64,000 nucleotides of DNA. It comes from Minicystis rosea. Its GTDB lineage: Bacteria > Myxococcota_A > Polyangia > Polyangiales > Polyangiaceae. Shown one piece after another: positions 18,175 through 27,060 of the stretch. The position numbers and the translations under genes were made by a program. The DNA lies in contig CP016211.1 of assembly GCA_001931535.1 (NCBI GenBank), forward strand, positions 15,763,501 through 15,827,500. Reading direction: 5' to 3'. Position 1 is the stretch's first letter. Every line of letters begins with the position of its first letter. The notes below the pieces were generated by a model. It was not told where the DNA came from and did no database searches. It saw nothing but the letters and a program-made list of their open reading frames with translations.

Positions 18175-21100
18175 ATGAGAAAGGGATTCGTGCGCAGATC
18201 ACCTCTTCGTCTCGTGTTGCTGTGGGTATGGCTGTTCATCGCGCTGGGCTCGTGCTCGGCCGACAGCCAGGCGCCCGAGGGGATGGGGGGAGCCGGCCGC
18301 GTTGCTGCCCCGACCTTCGAGGAGCCCGAGGGCCAGGCTGCGATGCCGGCGACGCTGCGCATGGCCTTGCTACGAGCCCAGCAGAAGGCGGTGGGATACG
18401 ACTTCGTGCGCGACGCCGGGGGCACGCTCCGCAGCAAGGCCGGCGGTCACGGCGCCACGGCGGCGGTCGCGGCTACGGCGCGCGGCGTCCACCTCTCGCG
18501 CGAAGGCCACGGTGAGCTCGACATCGAGACGACCAGCGTGGGACGCGAAGCCGGGCCGGCGTCGCGCGAGGTCGTCCAGCAGCGCGCCGAGGGGCAGGAG
18601 CTGGTGCTCGATCGCGCGGACGGCGTCGAGGAGCGCTACCTCACCGGCCCGCTCGGCGTCGAGCACAGCTACCTGGTGCGGGAGAAGCGGGCGGGCAACG
18701 GGCCGCTGGTCATCGCGGTCGCGTTCGCGGGGCTCGCGCCGGAGAGGGTGGCGGGCGCGACGGACCAGGTGCGGCTCGTGGACGCGAACGGGCAGGTGCA
18801 AGGTGGTTATCGAGACCTCGTGGTCGCCGACGCCGAGGGGCGGGAGATCGCGGCGCACATGGAGGTGCGCGGGCACCACGTCGCGCTGGTGATCGACGAC
18901 GCGGCGGCGACCTACCCGCTGCGGGTGGATCCTCTCGTGTGGGTTCAGCAGCAGAAGGTCACCGCCCCCGACGGCGCGGCGAACGACTACTTCGGCCGTT
19001 CGATCTCGATGACGGGCGACACCGTGGTCATCGGGGCGCCTCTCGACGACGACAACGGAAGCAACTCGGGCTCGGCCTACGTGTTCGTGCGGAGCGGCAG
19101 CGTCTGGACCCAGCAGCAGAAGCTCACCGCTCCCGATGGCACGGCGGACGACAGCTTCGGCGAGTCGGTCGCAATCTCGGGCGACACCGTGGTCGTCTCG
19201 GCGCGGCTCGACGACGACAAGGGAAGCAACTCGGGCTCGGCGTACGTGTTCGTGCGGAGCTCCGGCGTCTGGACCCTGCAGCAGAAGCTCACTGCCTCTG
19301 ACGGCGCGGCGAACGACAGCTTCGGCACTTCGGTCGCGCTCTCGGGCGACACCGCGGTCATCGGTGCATACGCCGACGACACCACGGTAGTGAACGCGGG
19401 CTCGGCCTACGTGTTCGTGCGGAGCGCCGGCGTCTGGACCCAGCAGCAGCAGCTCACTGCCTCCGATGGCGCCGCGAACGACGGCTTCGGCTACTCGGTC
19501 GCGCTCTCGGGCGACACCGCGGTCGTCTCGGCCACCTTTGACGACGACAAGGGAAACAACTCGGGCTCGGCCTACGTGTTCGTGCGGAGCTCCGGCGTCT
19601 GGACCCAACAGCAGAAGCTCACCGCTCCCGATGGCACGGCGGACGACAGATTCGGCTTCGCGGTCGCGGTCTCGGGCGACACCGCGCTCATCGGGGCGCC
19701 GTCGTGGGGCACCGAGGGCGCGGCCTACGTGTTCGTGCGCAGCAGCAGCATCTGGACCCAGCAGCAGCGGCTCACCGCCTCCGATGCCCAGGTGTTCGAC
19801 AATTTCGGCAATTCGGTCGCGTTCTTGGGCGACACCGCGGTCATCGGTGACTACCTCGACGACGACAACGGAGACGGGTCGGGCTCGGCCTACGTGTTCG
19901 CGCGGAGCGGCAGCGTCTGGACCCAGCAGCAGAAGCTCACTGCCATCGACGGCTCGGCGAACGACAGCTTCGGCATGTCGGTCGCGCTCTCCGGCGACAT
20001 CGTGATCATCGGGGCGTACGGGGCTAACGGCAAAGGTGCGGCCTACGTGTTCACGCAGCAGGAGGCCAATGGAATGACCTGCACCAGCGACGCCACGTGC
20101 GCGAGCGGGTTCTGCGTCGACGGGGTCTGCTGCGACACCGCGTGCAACGCCGGGGTGTGCGACGCATGCTCGATCGCAGCCGGAGCGCCTTCCGACGGCA
20201 CCTGCGCGCTGTTCACCGGAACGACCTGCAACGACGGCAATGCCTGCACGCAGACCGACACCTGCCAAGCCGGCGTGTGCACGGGCGGCAATCCCGTGAC
20301 GTGCACCGCGAGCGATGCATGCCACGCGGCAGGCTCCTGCAACCCGGCAACGGGGATGTGCTCCAATCCCAGCAAGGCCAACGGCACGGCGTGTAGCGAC
20401 GGCAATGCGTGCACGCAGACGGACACGTGCCAGGCGGGCGTGTGCACGGGCGGCAATCCGGTCACGTGCACCGCGAGCGACTCGTGCCATGTGGCAGGCA
20501 CCTGCAACCCGGCGACGGGGATGTGCTCGAGCCCGAGCAAGGCCGATGGAAGCACCTGCAACGACGGCAACGCGTGCACGCAGACGGACACCTGCTCGGC
20601 CGGTGTATGCGGCGGCACGGCATACACGTGCACGCCGACGAGCTGCCAGCAGAGCTCGGCGTGCAACGGCAACGGCGGCTGCACGATCGTGAACAAGTCG
20701 AGCGGCGCGGCCTGTCCCGACGACGGCAACCCATGCACCGCGGACACGTGCGACGGCGCGGGCGCGTGCCAGCACCCGAGCAAGGCCGATGGCACGAGCT
20801 GCGGCACTGGCCAGGTATGCGGCGGCGGCACCTGTGCCGCTCAGTGTTTCATCGGCGGCATGCTCATCCCGGCCGGCACGGTGAACCCGGCCAACGCGTG
20901 CCAAGTGTGCACGCCGCAGAGCTCCACGACGGGTTGGAGCAGTCGCGCCAACGGCACCTCGTGCAACGATGGTAATGCCTGCACGCAGAGCGATAGTTGC
21001 CAAGCCGGCGTGTGCACGGGAGGCAACCCGGTGACGTGCACGGCGAGCGATCAATGCCATGCAGCAGGCACGTGCAACTCGTCGACGGGGATGTGCTCGA

Positions 21101-23637
21101 ACCCGAGCAAGGCCGACGGAAGTGCGTGCAACGATGGTAATGCCTGCACGCAGAGCGATAGTTGCCAAGCCGGCGTGTGCACGGGAGGCAACCCGGTGAC
21201 GTGCACGGCGAGCGATCAATGCCATGCAGCAGGCACGTGCAACTCGTCGACGGGGATGTGCTCGAACCCGAGCAAGGCCGACGGAAGCGCGTGCAACGAC
21301 GGCAATGCCTGCACGCAGAGCGATAGTTGCCAAGCCGGCGTGTGCACGGGTTCGAATCCGGTGACGTGCACGGCGAGCGATCAATGCCACGCGGCAGGCA
21401 CGTGCAACCCGTCGACGGGGATGTGCTCGAACCCGAGCAAGGCCGACGGAAGCGCGTGCAACGACGGCAATGCCTGCACGCAGAGCGATAGTTGCCAAGC
21501 CGGCGTGTGCACGGGTTCGAATCCGGTGACGTGCACGGCGAGCGATCAATGCCATGTGGCAGGCACGTGCAACCCGGCGACGGGGATGTGCTCGAACCCG
21601 AGCGCGCCCAACGGCACTTCGTGCAACGACGGTAGTGCGTGCACGCAGACGGATACGTGCCAGTCCGGCGTCTGCACGGGGGGCAATCCGGTGACGTGCA
21701 CGGCGAGCGACTCGTGCCATGTCGCGGGCACGTGCAACCCGTCGACGGGGATGTGCTCGAACCCGAGCGCGCCCAACGGCACGGCCTGCAACGACGGTAA
21801 CGCCTGCTCGAAGAACGACGTTTGCACGAACGGCGCCTGCGGCGGGACGGCGTACGCGTGCACGCCGACGAGCTGCCAGGTGAGCTCGACGTGCGATGGC
21901 AACGGCGGTTGCACGATCGTGAACAAGGGCGCGGGCATCGCGTGTCCGGACGACGGCAACGCATGCACCGCGGACGCGTGCGACGGCGCGGGCGCGTGCC
22001 AGCACCCGAGCAAGGCCGATGGCACGAGCTGCGGTGCGGGCCAGGTGTGCGCGAGCGGGAGCTGCGCGAGCGAGTGCTTCATCGGCGGGACGCTCTACGC
22101 GGCCGGCACCGTGAACCCGGCCAACGCGTGCCTCGTGTGCGCGCCGCAGACCTCCACCACCGCGTGGTCCAACCGGGCCGATGGCACCTCGTGCAACGAC
22201 GGCAACGCCTGCACGAAGAGCGACGTTTGCACCGCGGGGACCTGCGGCGGCACGGCATACACCTGCACGCCGACGAGCTGCCAGGCGAGCTCGACGTGCG
22301 ATGGCAACGGCGGCTGTACGATCGTGAACAAGCCGAACGGCGCGGCGTGTCCCGATGATGGCAACGCGTGCTCGAGCGACACGTGCAACGGCGCGGGGAC
22401 GTGCGCGCACGCGACGCTTTCCGACGGGACGGGCTGCGGCGCAGGGCAGCTCTGTGAGGGCGGCTCGTGCGGCCCGAAGTGCCAGATCGGCGGCCAGCTC
22501 TACGCCGCTGGGACGATCAACCCGGCGAACGCGTGCGAGCAGTGCGCGCCCGCGACCTCGATCTCGGCGTGGTCGAGCCGGGTTGACGGGACGAGCTGCG
22601 ATGACGGCAACGCGTGCACGAAGAACGACGTTTGCACGGCCGGCGGCTGCAGCGGCGCGGCGTACACGTGCACGCCGGGCAGCTGCGATGCGAGCTCGAC
22701 GTGCGACGGCAACGGCGGCTGCACGGTGACGCCCAAGGGCAGCGGCGTGGCGTGCCCGGACGACGGGAACCCGTGCACGGCCGACGCGTGCGACGGCGCG
22801 GGGACGTGCGCGCACCCGACGCTCTCCGACGGCACGAGCTGCGCCGTCGGTCAGGTCTGCAACGGTGGTGCGTGCGCGGGCGAGTGCTTCATCGGCGGTG
22901 TGCTCGTGGCCGCCGGTGCGGTGAACCCGGCGAATGCGTGTGAGGTGTGCGCGCCTTCGACCTCGACGACGAGCTGGAGCAGCAAGGCCGACGGCGCCGC
23001 GTGCGACGACGGTGACGCGTGCACGCAGATGGACACCTGTCAGGCCGGGGTGTGCACCGGTGGCAATCCGGTGGTCTGCGTGGCCTCGGATCCGTGCCAC
23101 GACGTGGGGACCTGCGATTCGGCCACGGGGCAGTGCTCCAATCCTGCCAAGGCCGATGGCGCGGCCTGCGATGACGGCGACGCCTGCAGCCAGACCGATT
23201 CGTGCGTGAGCGGCGTTTGCGTGGGCGGAGATGCGAAGAGCTGCCCGGCGATCGACGAGTGCCACGTGGTTGGCACGTGCGATGAGGCAACCGGGGATTG
23301 CTCGGCGCCTGCCAAGGCCGATGGTGAGGCGTGCTCGATCGGCACCTGCCAGGGTGGCGTGTGCACGGCAGCACCGGACGGCGGAATGGGCGGCTCCGGC
23401 GGCACGATGAGCACGGGCGGCACCGGCGGGTCGATGAGCACGGGCGGGAGCGGTGGTACCGGCGGGTCGAGCTCGACCTCGAGCGGTGATGCACCCGACC
23501 ATGCCGGCGGCTGCAGCTGCCTGGTGGCGGGGGCCGACGAGGGCTCCGAGCGCGGGCCGATTGGCCTGGTGGTCGGGCTGATGCTCGTGGCGAGCGTCTC
23601 GCGGCGGCGCGGTCGCGGCGTGCGGCCTCACGGATGA
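18175..23637 (+). CDS. Giant surface lipoprotein: FG-GAP propeller, Cys-rich repeats, MYXO-CTERM-like tail
   Basis: An 1820-residue secreted protein. The ATG at 18175 gives a signal peptide with lipobox (LRLVLLWVWLFIALGSCSAD). A linker domain (about 60-255) ends at YPLRVDPLVW. Seven FG-GAP/integrin-like blades follow (255-628), each of the type WTQQQKLTAPDGTADDSFG then SGDTVVIGA and GSAYVFVRS. Residues about 630-1735 are tandem Cys-rich repeats (CNDGNACTQTDTCQAGVCTG and longer variants with CxPTSC). A Gly/Ser/Thr linker leads to a C-terminus with GGCSC, a hydrophobic helix and SRRRGRG, which fits a MYXO-CTERM sorting signal. It should be anchored on the cell surface, perhaps for adhesion. Substrate unknown. 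The gene lies just after an IS3 remnant and is alone on its strand. Confidence 0.88.
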   Translation: MRKGFVRRSPLRLVLLWVWLFIALGSCSADSQAPEGMGGAGRVAAPTFEEPEGQAAMPATLRMALLRAQQKAVGYDFVRDAGGTLRSKAGGHGATAAVAATARGVHLSREGHGELDIETTSVGREAGPASREVVQQRAEGQELVLDRADGVEERYLTGPLGVEHSYLVREKRAGNGPLVIAVAFAGLAPERVAGATDQVRLVDANGQVQGGYRDLVVADAEGREIAAHMEVRGHHVALVIDDAAATYPLRVDPLVWVQQQKVTAPDGAANDYFGRSISMTGDTVVIGAPLDDDNGSNSGSAYVFVRSGSVWTQQQKLTAPDGTADDSFGESVAISGDTVVVSARLDDDKGSNSGSAYVFVRSSGVWTLQQKLTASDGAANDSFGTSVALSGDTAVIGAYADDTTVVNAGSAYVFVRSAGVWTQQQQLTASDGAANDGFGYSVALSGDTAVVSATFDDDKGNNSGSAYVFVRSSGVWTQQQKLTAPDGTADDRFGFAVAVSGDTALIGAPSWGTEGAAYVFVRSSSIWTQQQRLTASDAQVFDNFGNSVAFLGDTAVIGDYLDDDNGDGSGSAYVFARSGSVWTQQQKLTAIDGSANDSFGMSVALSGDIVIIGAYGANGKGAAYVFTQQEANGMTCTSDATCASGFCVDGVCCDTACNAGVCDACSIAAGAPSDGTCALFTGTTCNDGNACTQTDTCQAGVCTGGNPVTCTASDACHAAGSCNPATGMCSNPSKANGTACSDGNACTQTDTCQAGVCTGGNPVTCTASDSCHVAGTCNPATGMCSSPSKADGSTCNDGNACTQTDTCSAGVCGGTAYTCTPTSCQQSSACNGNGGCTIVNKSSGAACPDDGNPCTADTCDGAGACQHPSKADGTSCGTGQVCGGGTCAAQCFIGGMLIPAGTVNPANACQVCTPQSSTTGWSSRANGTSCNDGNACTQSDSCQAGVCTGGNPVTCTASDQCHAAGTCNSSTGMCSNPSKADGSACNDGNACTQSDSCQAGVCTGGNPVTCTASDQCHAAGTCNSSTGMCSNPSKADGSACNDGNACTQSDSCQAGVCTGSNPVTCTASDQCHAAGTCNPSTGMCSNPSKADGSACNDGNACTQSDSCQAGVCTGSNPVTCTASDQCHVAGTCNPATGMCSNPSAPNGTSCNDGSACTQTDTCQSGVCTGGNPVTCTASDSCHVAGTCNPSTGMCSNPSAPNGTACNDGNACSKNDVCTNGACGGTAYACTPTSCQVSSTCDGNGGCTIVNKGAGIACPDDGNACTADACDGAGACQHPSKADGTSCGAGQVCASGSCASECFIGGTLYAAGTVNPANACLVCAPQTSTTAWSNRADGTSCNDGNACTKSDVCTAGTCGGTAYTCTPTSCQASSTCDGNGGCTIVNKPNGAACPDDGNACSSDTCNGAGTCAHATLSDGTGCGAGQLCEGGSCGPKCQIGGQLYAAGTINPANACEQCAPATSISAWSSRVDGTSCDDGNACTKNDVCTAGGCSGAAYTCTPGSCDASSTCDGNGGCTVTPKGSGVACPDDGNPCTADACDGAGTCAHPTLSDGTSCAVGQVCNGGACAGECFIGGVLVAAGAVNPANACEVCAPSTSTTSWSSKADGAACDDGDACTQMDTCQAGVCTGGNPVVCVASDPCHDVGTCDSATGQCSNPAKADGAACDDGDACSQTDSCVSGVCVGGDAKSCPAIDECHVVGTCDEATGDCSAPAKADGEACSIGTCQGGVCTAAPDGGMGGSGGTMSTGGTGGSMSTGGSGGTGGSSSTSSGDAPDHAGGCSCLVAGADEGSERGPIGLVVGLMLVASVSRRRGRGVRPHG
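20228..21787 (+). repeat. 165-bp in-frame tandem repeat array
   Basis: Within the giant lipoprotein gene, a 165-bp unit (55 codons) recurs with exact spacing. The GCAACGA-type start of the unit occurs at 20228, 20393, 20558 and then 20963, 21128, 21293, 21458 and 21623. The two blocks are separated by a variant unit. Copies from 20963 on are almost identical at DNA level, including synonymous sites, which points to recent expansion or gene conversion. Copy number is likely to vary and could be miscounted in assembly. Confidence 0.9.
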
Positions 23638-23696
23638 CGGCTCGGCCCGGTGGGCGATCTCACGGGGGCGGGCCTCTGCAACCTTGCGACGCCGCC

Positions 23697-23972
23697 CGGC
23701 GCCTACCCGCCGTCTACGACAGCCTCGTTACTTCCTCGGCATAACGTCGTTACAGCCTCGTTCATGCCTCGTCATGAACGAGGCTGTAAGGAGTCAGTAA
23801 CGAAGCTGCAGTATTCTCCGATCGAAGGAGGAGGGGGGCATGGCCAAGGTCCTCCCCAGCTCGCGCTCAGCGGTGCTGTCTCTGGGCTCGTCTTCTGTCA
23901 CCGAGGGCAGGGCGTGTTCGCCCGCGCGCACGTCATCCCAGGCGATCCGAAGAGCGAATCGCGGTGGATCCC
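23697..23972 (+). repeat. Duplicated segment, copy 1 (pair with 38569-38835)
   Basis: This stretch is closely similar to 38569-38835. Both begin GCCTACCCGCCGTCTAC, carry a series of GCCTCGTT motifs and a hairpin, then a strong ribosome-binding site (GAAGGAGGAGG) and the start of a small gene MAKVLPSS. In this copy the gene is broken (see the pseudogene at 23840). Confidence 0.9.
23752..23787. repeat. Perfect 15-bp inverted repeat (hairpin)
   Basis: ACAGCCTCGTTCATG at 23752-23766 and its exact complement CATGAACGAGGCTGT at 23773-23787 flank a 6-base loop. The same GCCTCGTT core is repeated just upstream. There is no T-run after it, and it sits about 50 bp before a gene start, so an operator or RNA-level regulatory hairpin fits better than a terminator. 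Confidence 0.75.
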
Positions 23973-23975
23973 AAG
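23840..23975 (+). pseudogene. Broken copy of the small gene at 38697
   Basis: It starts ATG GCC AAG after the same ribosome-binding site as the intact copy (MAKVLPSS) but has lost 7 bases just after codon 8 (CAGCTCGCGCTC here, CAGCTCCGGCTTCGCGCTC in the intact copy). The rest continues in another frame (ALSGAVSGLVFCHRG, then ARAHVIPGDPKSES) and similarity stops at about 23972. It is a truncated pseudogene within the duplicated segment. Confidence 0.8.
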
Positions 23976-24047
23976 GTGCTGCGGTACGGACGAAGATTGT
24001 CTCGCGTCGTTCGGTCACGCTCCGCTGCGCCGGCGCGGTAGAGGGGT

Positions 24048-25064
24048 ATGCGTCGCGTCCATCTCGGCGCCGCCGCGCTCCTCGTCGCGTCGGCCGCTGT
24101 GCTGTCGATCCATCTTCACCGCGCGCGGCCGGCGGCCGGCGCGCCCCATAGCCCAAACAGCAGCAGTACGGCCGCTGCTGCCCCGGACCGGCGCCCGGGG
24201 CGCGCGCGACGCGGTGGGATGGATGTGACTTTCCTCGTCACGTCCGACACGCATCTGGGCTATTCCGAGCCGATCGTCGTCACCGGTCACCCCGAGGGCG
24301 TCGGCGTCGAGAAGGTTCACGAGATCGTCATCCGCGCCATGAACGGCATCGCGGGCACGCCGTTCCCACCCGCGCTCGGCGGCGTCGTCGGCGCGCCGCG
24401 CGGCGTGCTCGTCGCGGGCGATCTCACGGAGACGGGGCAGCGCATCGAGCTCGACCGCTTCGAGGCCATGTACGGCCTCACCGGGAAGGAAGGCTTGCTC
24501 CGCTATCCCGTGTTCGAGGGCGCGGGCAATCACGACGTGTGGGGCGGCACGTACGTGAAGGCGAGGGTGGCCGAGCGCCACGGGGGAGCGCGCTATTCGT
24601 GGGACTGGGACGATCTCCACGTCGTTTGTCTGGGCGAGGCTCCCGACGCTGACGATCTGGCCTGGCTGCGCAACGATCTCGACGCCACCGGGCCGGACGT
24701 CGGCGTCGTGCTCTTCTTTCACTATCCTCTCGAAGGTGCCGAAACCTACTGGTTCGGCGACGGACCGTATCGTGACGAGCTCGAGCGCATCCTCGCGGGC
24801 TATCGTGTCCTCGGGATCTTCAACGGTCACCGCCACACCTCGGGCATCTATCGCTGGCGCGGCTACGACGCGTACCTCGAAGGATCGGTGAAGCACGCCT
24901 GGCACAGCTTCGCGGTCGTCCACGTGACCGACACGCGCTGGACCGTGGCCTCGTACAACTACGATCGGCGCGCCTTCTGGTGGTGGCACCAAAAACCGAT
25001 CTTCGGCGCGTCCGGAGAGGCCGCGAGGTGGATGTCGGAGAAGGATGCGCTGGTCGGGCGCTGA
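24048..25064 (+). CDS. Secreted metallophosphoesterase
   Basis: A 338-residue calcineurin-like phosphoesterase. All metal-binding blocks are present in order: TSDTHLG (DxH), VAGDLTETG (GD), GAGNHDVWGG (GNHD), FFHYPLE (H) and FNGHRHTSG (GHxH). The first ~25 residues (LGAAALLVASAAVLSIHLHR) form a signal peptide or anchor, so it acts outside the cytoplasm, hydrolysing phosphoesters by a two-metal mechanism. Substrate unknown. It seems to have been inserted into the duplicated segment: the flanking copies at 23697 and 25119 have collinear partners at 38569 and 39802, but those flank different genes. After the stop there is a short GC hairpin (CCCCGC/GCGGGG at 25071-25090) without a T-tract. Confidence 0.92.
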   Translation: MRRVHLGAAALLVASAAVLSIHLHRARPAAGAPHSPNSSSTAAAAPDRRPGRARRGGMDVTFLVTSDTHLGYSEPIVVTGHPEGVGVEKVHEIVIRAMNGIAGTPFPPALGGVVGAPRGVLVAGDLTETGQRIELDRFEAMYGLTGKEGLLRYPVFEGAGNHDVWGGTYVKARVAERHGGARYSWDWDDLHVVCLGEAPDADDLAWLRNDLDATGPDVGVVLFFHYPLEGAETYWFGDGPYRDELERILAGYRVLGIFNGHRHTSGIYRWRGYDAYLEGSVKHAWHSFAVVHVTDTRWTVASYNYDRRAFWWWHQKPIFGASGEAARWMSEKDALVGR

Positions 25065-25118
25065 CGTGCACCCCGCAAGAGGCGGCGGGGGGCACGACGC
25101 ACTCCGCCGAACGGGTAC

Positions 25119-25182
25119 GCTTCCCATGAACCCAAGACGGTGTTTGGGCTCATGGGCAAGACTCGATATCAGGACCTGAAGT
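25119..25182. repeat. Hairpin repeat, copy A (pair with 39802-39873)
   Basis: About 64 bp (GCTTCCCATGAACCCAAGAC through the CTCGATATCAGGACC part) recur at 39802-39873 with few changes. This copy folds into a long stem: CCCATGA and CCCAA pair with TTGGG and TCATGGG around the loop GACGGTGT, with one mismatch. It lies after the metallophosphoesterase and may act as a terminator or be a REP-like element. Confidence 0.75.
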
Positions 25183-25289
25183 TCCTACTCGTCATCGTCA
25201 CTTCCGCCTACGCGCGTATCGCGTCAGGGAGGGCCATGAGCTTCGATAGACTGGCTTCCTGCGTTATCTCCAAACCCTCGCCGTCCGGT

Positions 25290-25420
25290 TCACGAGGAAC
25301 CAATACACCTCCATCTTGGCCCTCTCCGGCGTCGGGATTCCCCGTGGCATTGGCCCGGCCTGCTGCTCCCTACCCGGCGTCGTTCCATGCTGGGCTTTGG
25401 CCTGATCGCTACCGGCGCAA
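25290..25420 (-). pseudogene. Relic of a DUF4157-type eCIS cargo leader
   Basis: On the minus strand this segment encodes QAKAQHGTTPGREQQAG and GIPTPERAKME. This matches the leader region of the DUF4157 cargo protein at 43054-45399 (QAKAQHGVAPGRGPAAG, GIPTPVRAKME). DNA similarity is also clear (CTCCATCTTGGCCCTC then CCGGCGTCGGGATTCCC in both). The HExxH domain and the toxin part are missing. It follows the 3' end of the Sel1 gene on the same strand. It is a broken-off piece from duplication or recombination with the eCIS locus. Confidence 0.75.
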
Positions 25421-26860
25421 CCGGAGAGACACCTTCGCGCCTTGCGCACAAGAGTCTTCATCGCCGAGCTCGCAGCCGCGGATATAGGCACTCACCGCCT
25501 TTGCGAGGTCCTTCTTTACGCCGATCCCTTCCTGCAACGCGAAGCCGAGCTTGAAGCAACCATCTGCGAGCTTCTTCTCGCAGCTCTTCGTGATCACACG
25601 GAATGCGCGCACGGGATCCTTCGGTACGCCGCGCCCCTTCTGAAGGACGACGCCGAGGTTGGCGCAAGCCTGCGCATTGTCCGCCTCACACGCGCGATCG
25701 AACAGGGCTGCACCACGCGCTTCGTCCTGGGCCACGCCCTCGCCCTCCAGGAGCTGGAGGCCGAGATTGAGACACGCCGTCGACACACCGCCGTCGCAGC
25801 CCTTCGTGAAGTAGAGGACGCCGAGCGCCGGATCGCGACGTGCGCCGATACCCTGCCAGTGCGCCCAGCCGATGCTGGCGCAACATTCAGCCGACCCGGA
25901 GTCGCATCCTTTGAGGTAGAAGGCGGACGCGCGAACGGCGTTGTGCTTCGAGAACATGTCGGCGCCTCGAAGACACGCGGGCTCATAGCCCCGGTCGCAT
26001 GCCTTCTCGTAGAGGCGGGCTGCGCGATCGAGGTCGGCCGCCACGCCCAAGCCGCGGTGATACAGGACCGCGAGGTGATTGCACGCCGGCGCTACGTCGG
26101 CGTCACAACCTCCGGTGTAGAGATCCACGGCGCGCAATCCGCTCCTGAGCCGCCCGTGCTTGATCGCGAAGTCGATTCCGGCGTCGATCAAGTTGCGAGC
26201 TTGCGTGCACGCGGAGGCGTTACCTCCGTCGCAGGCGTGGAGGAAGGCCTCGACGAGGTCCGCCGAATCGGGGAGAAGTACTTCGAAACCCGGCGGAAAG
26301 AGCGTCGAGCAAGCCTCCTCTTCACCGTGCTCGCAGCTCTCGGCAAAGAGGGATGAGGCGCGCGCGCCGTCTCGGGGGACCCCCGCACCCGTGCGCGACG
26401 AGAGACCCAAGCGGGTACAACCACGCGTGAGGCCTGCCTTGCACGCGGCGGCGAAGAGCGAAGCGGCCTTCGCCGCATCCTTTTCGACGAGCTTCCCCTC
26501 GACGTGGAGGATGCCGAGCACCACACACGAGCCTTGATCGCCGGCCCCGCAGTCCGCAGCGCAGGCCTCTGCGTTTCGACGTGCCATGTCCGGATCTGCA
26601 TCGTGCGCGAACGGTGTTCGCGGATCACAGCGGCGTTTCTCGACGGGAGGATCCTCGCGCCGCGAGGCGGCCTGTGCCGTGCTCGGCGGTCTCACGTCCG
26701 GCGAGCACGCCGAGAGCATCGCGACCAGCGAGAGCACCCCGAGCGTCCCCCCGCGGATGCTGACGCGGGCGCAGCCAGCGTGGGGGTTGGGGCCGCTCGC
26801 CGCCTCCTCGAGAGGAGGCGACGATCGAAGGTGCACCTGTCGAGCGTGTGACATTCTCAT
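25409..26860 (-). CDS. Sel1-repeat lipoprotein
   Basis: A 483-residue protein of tandem Sel1/TPR-like helical repeats, each ~36 residues and of the form CNHLAVLYHRGLGVAADLDR then AARLYEKACDRG. At least nine can be counted from about residue 85 to the end (last: LGFALQEGIGVKKDLAKAVS). Each repeat carries a Cys pair typical of secreted Sel1 proteins. A hydrophobic segment GGTLGVLSLVAMLSACSPD gives a lipobox, though the N-terminal extension before it is long (~45 residues) if the ATG at 26860 is right; an ATG at 26854 is also possible. Sel1 proteins are scaffolds for envelope complexes; the partner is unknown. Its last codons meet the DUF4157 relic. Confidence 0.85.
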   Translation of the reverse strand: MRMSHARQVHLRSSPPLEEAASGPNPHAGCARVSIRGGTLGVLSLVAMLSACSPDVRPPSTAQAASRREDPPVEKRRCDPRTPFAHDADPDMARRNAEACAADCGAGDQGSCVVLGILHVEGKLVEKDAAKAASLFAAACKAGLTRGCTRLGLSSRTGAGVPRDGARASSLFAESCEHGEEEACSTLFPPGFEVLLPDSADLVEAFLHACDGGNASACTQARNLIDAGIDFAIKHGRLRSGLRAVDLYTGGCDADVAPACNHLAVLYHRGLGVAADLDRAARLYEKACDRGYEPACLRGADMFSKHNAVRASAFYLKGCDSGSAECCASIGWAHWQGIGARRDPALGVLYFTKGCDGGVSTACLNLGLQLLEGEGVAQDEARGAALFDRACEADNAQACANLGVVLQKGRGVPKDPVRAFRVITKSCEKKLADGCFKLGFALQEGIGVKKDLAKAVSAYIRGCELGDEDSCAQGAKVSLRLRR

Positions 26861-27060
26861 CGATGTTCCTGTCAAAAGGGACCTGCCGCGCCATTCCTGA
26901 TGACAGCCCCGAAGCTTGTTGGAGCGCTTCTCTTTCACTTGGTACACCCACGTCAAGACCGAACCGTCGGCGAGCGCTGGACGGGAGCGCCACGACTCTC
27001 GGTGCGAGGGAGTGAAGATGTGTCGACAATCATCGACACATCTTCACCGCAGCTCTCGCA

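Noticed and set aside
20228..23350. Regular repeats considered as a CRISPR array
   Set aside because: Unit length of 165 bp, full coding continuity and no unique spacers; they are protein repeats.
18370..23631. Minus-strand open frame of 1753 codons
   Set aside because: It is antisense to the giant FG-GAP/Cys-repeat lipoprotein, is made of Arg/Ala/His-rich low-quality sequence, and exists only because of GC-rich codon bias.
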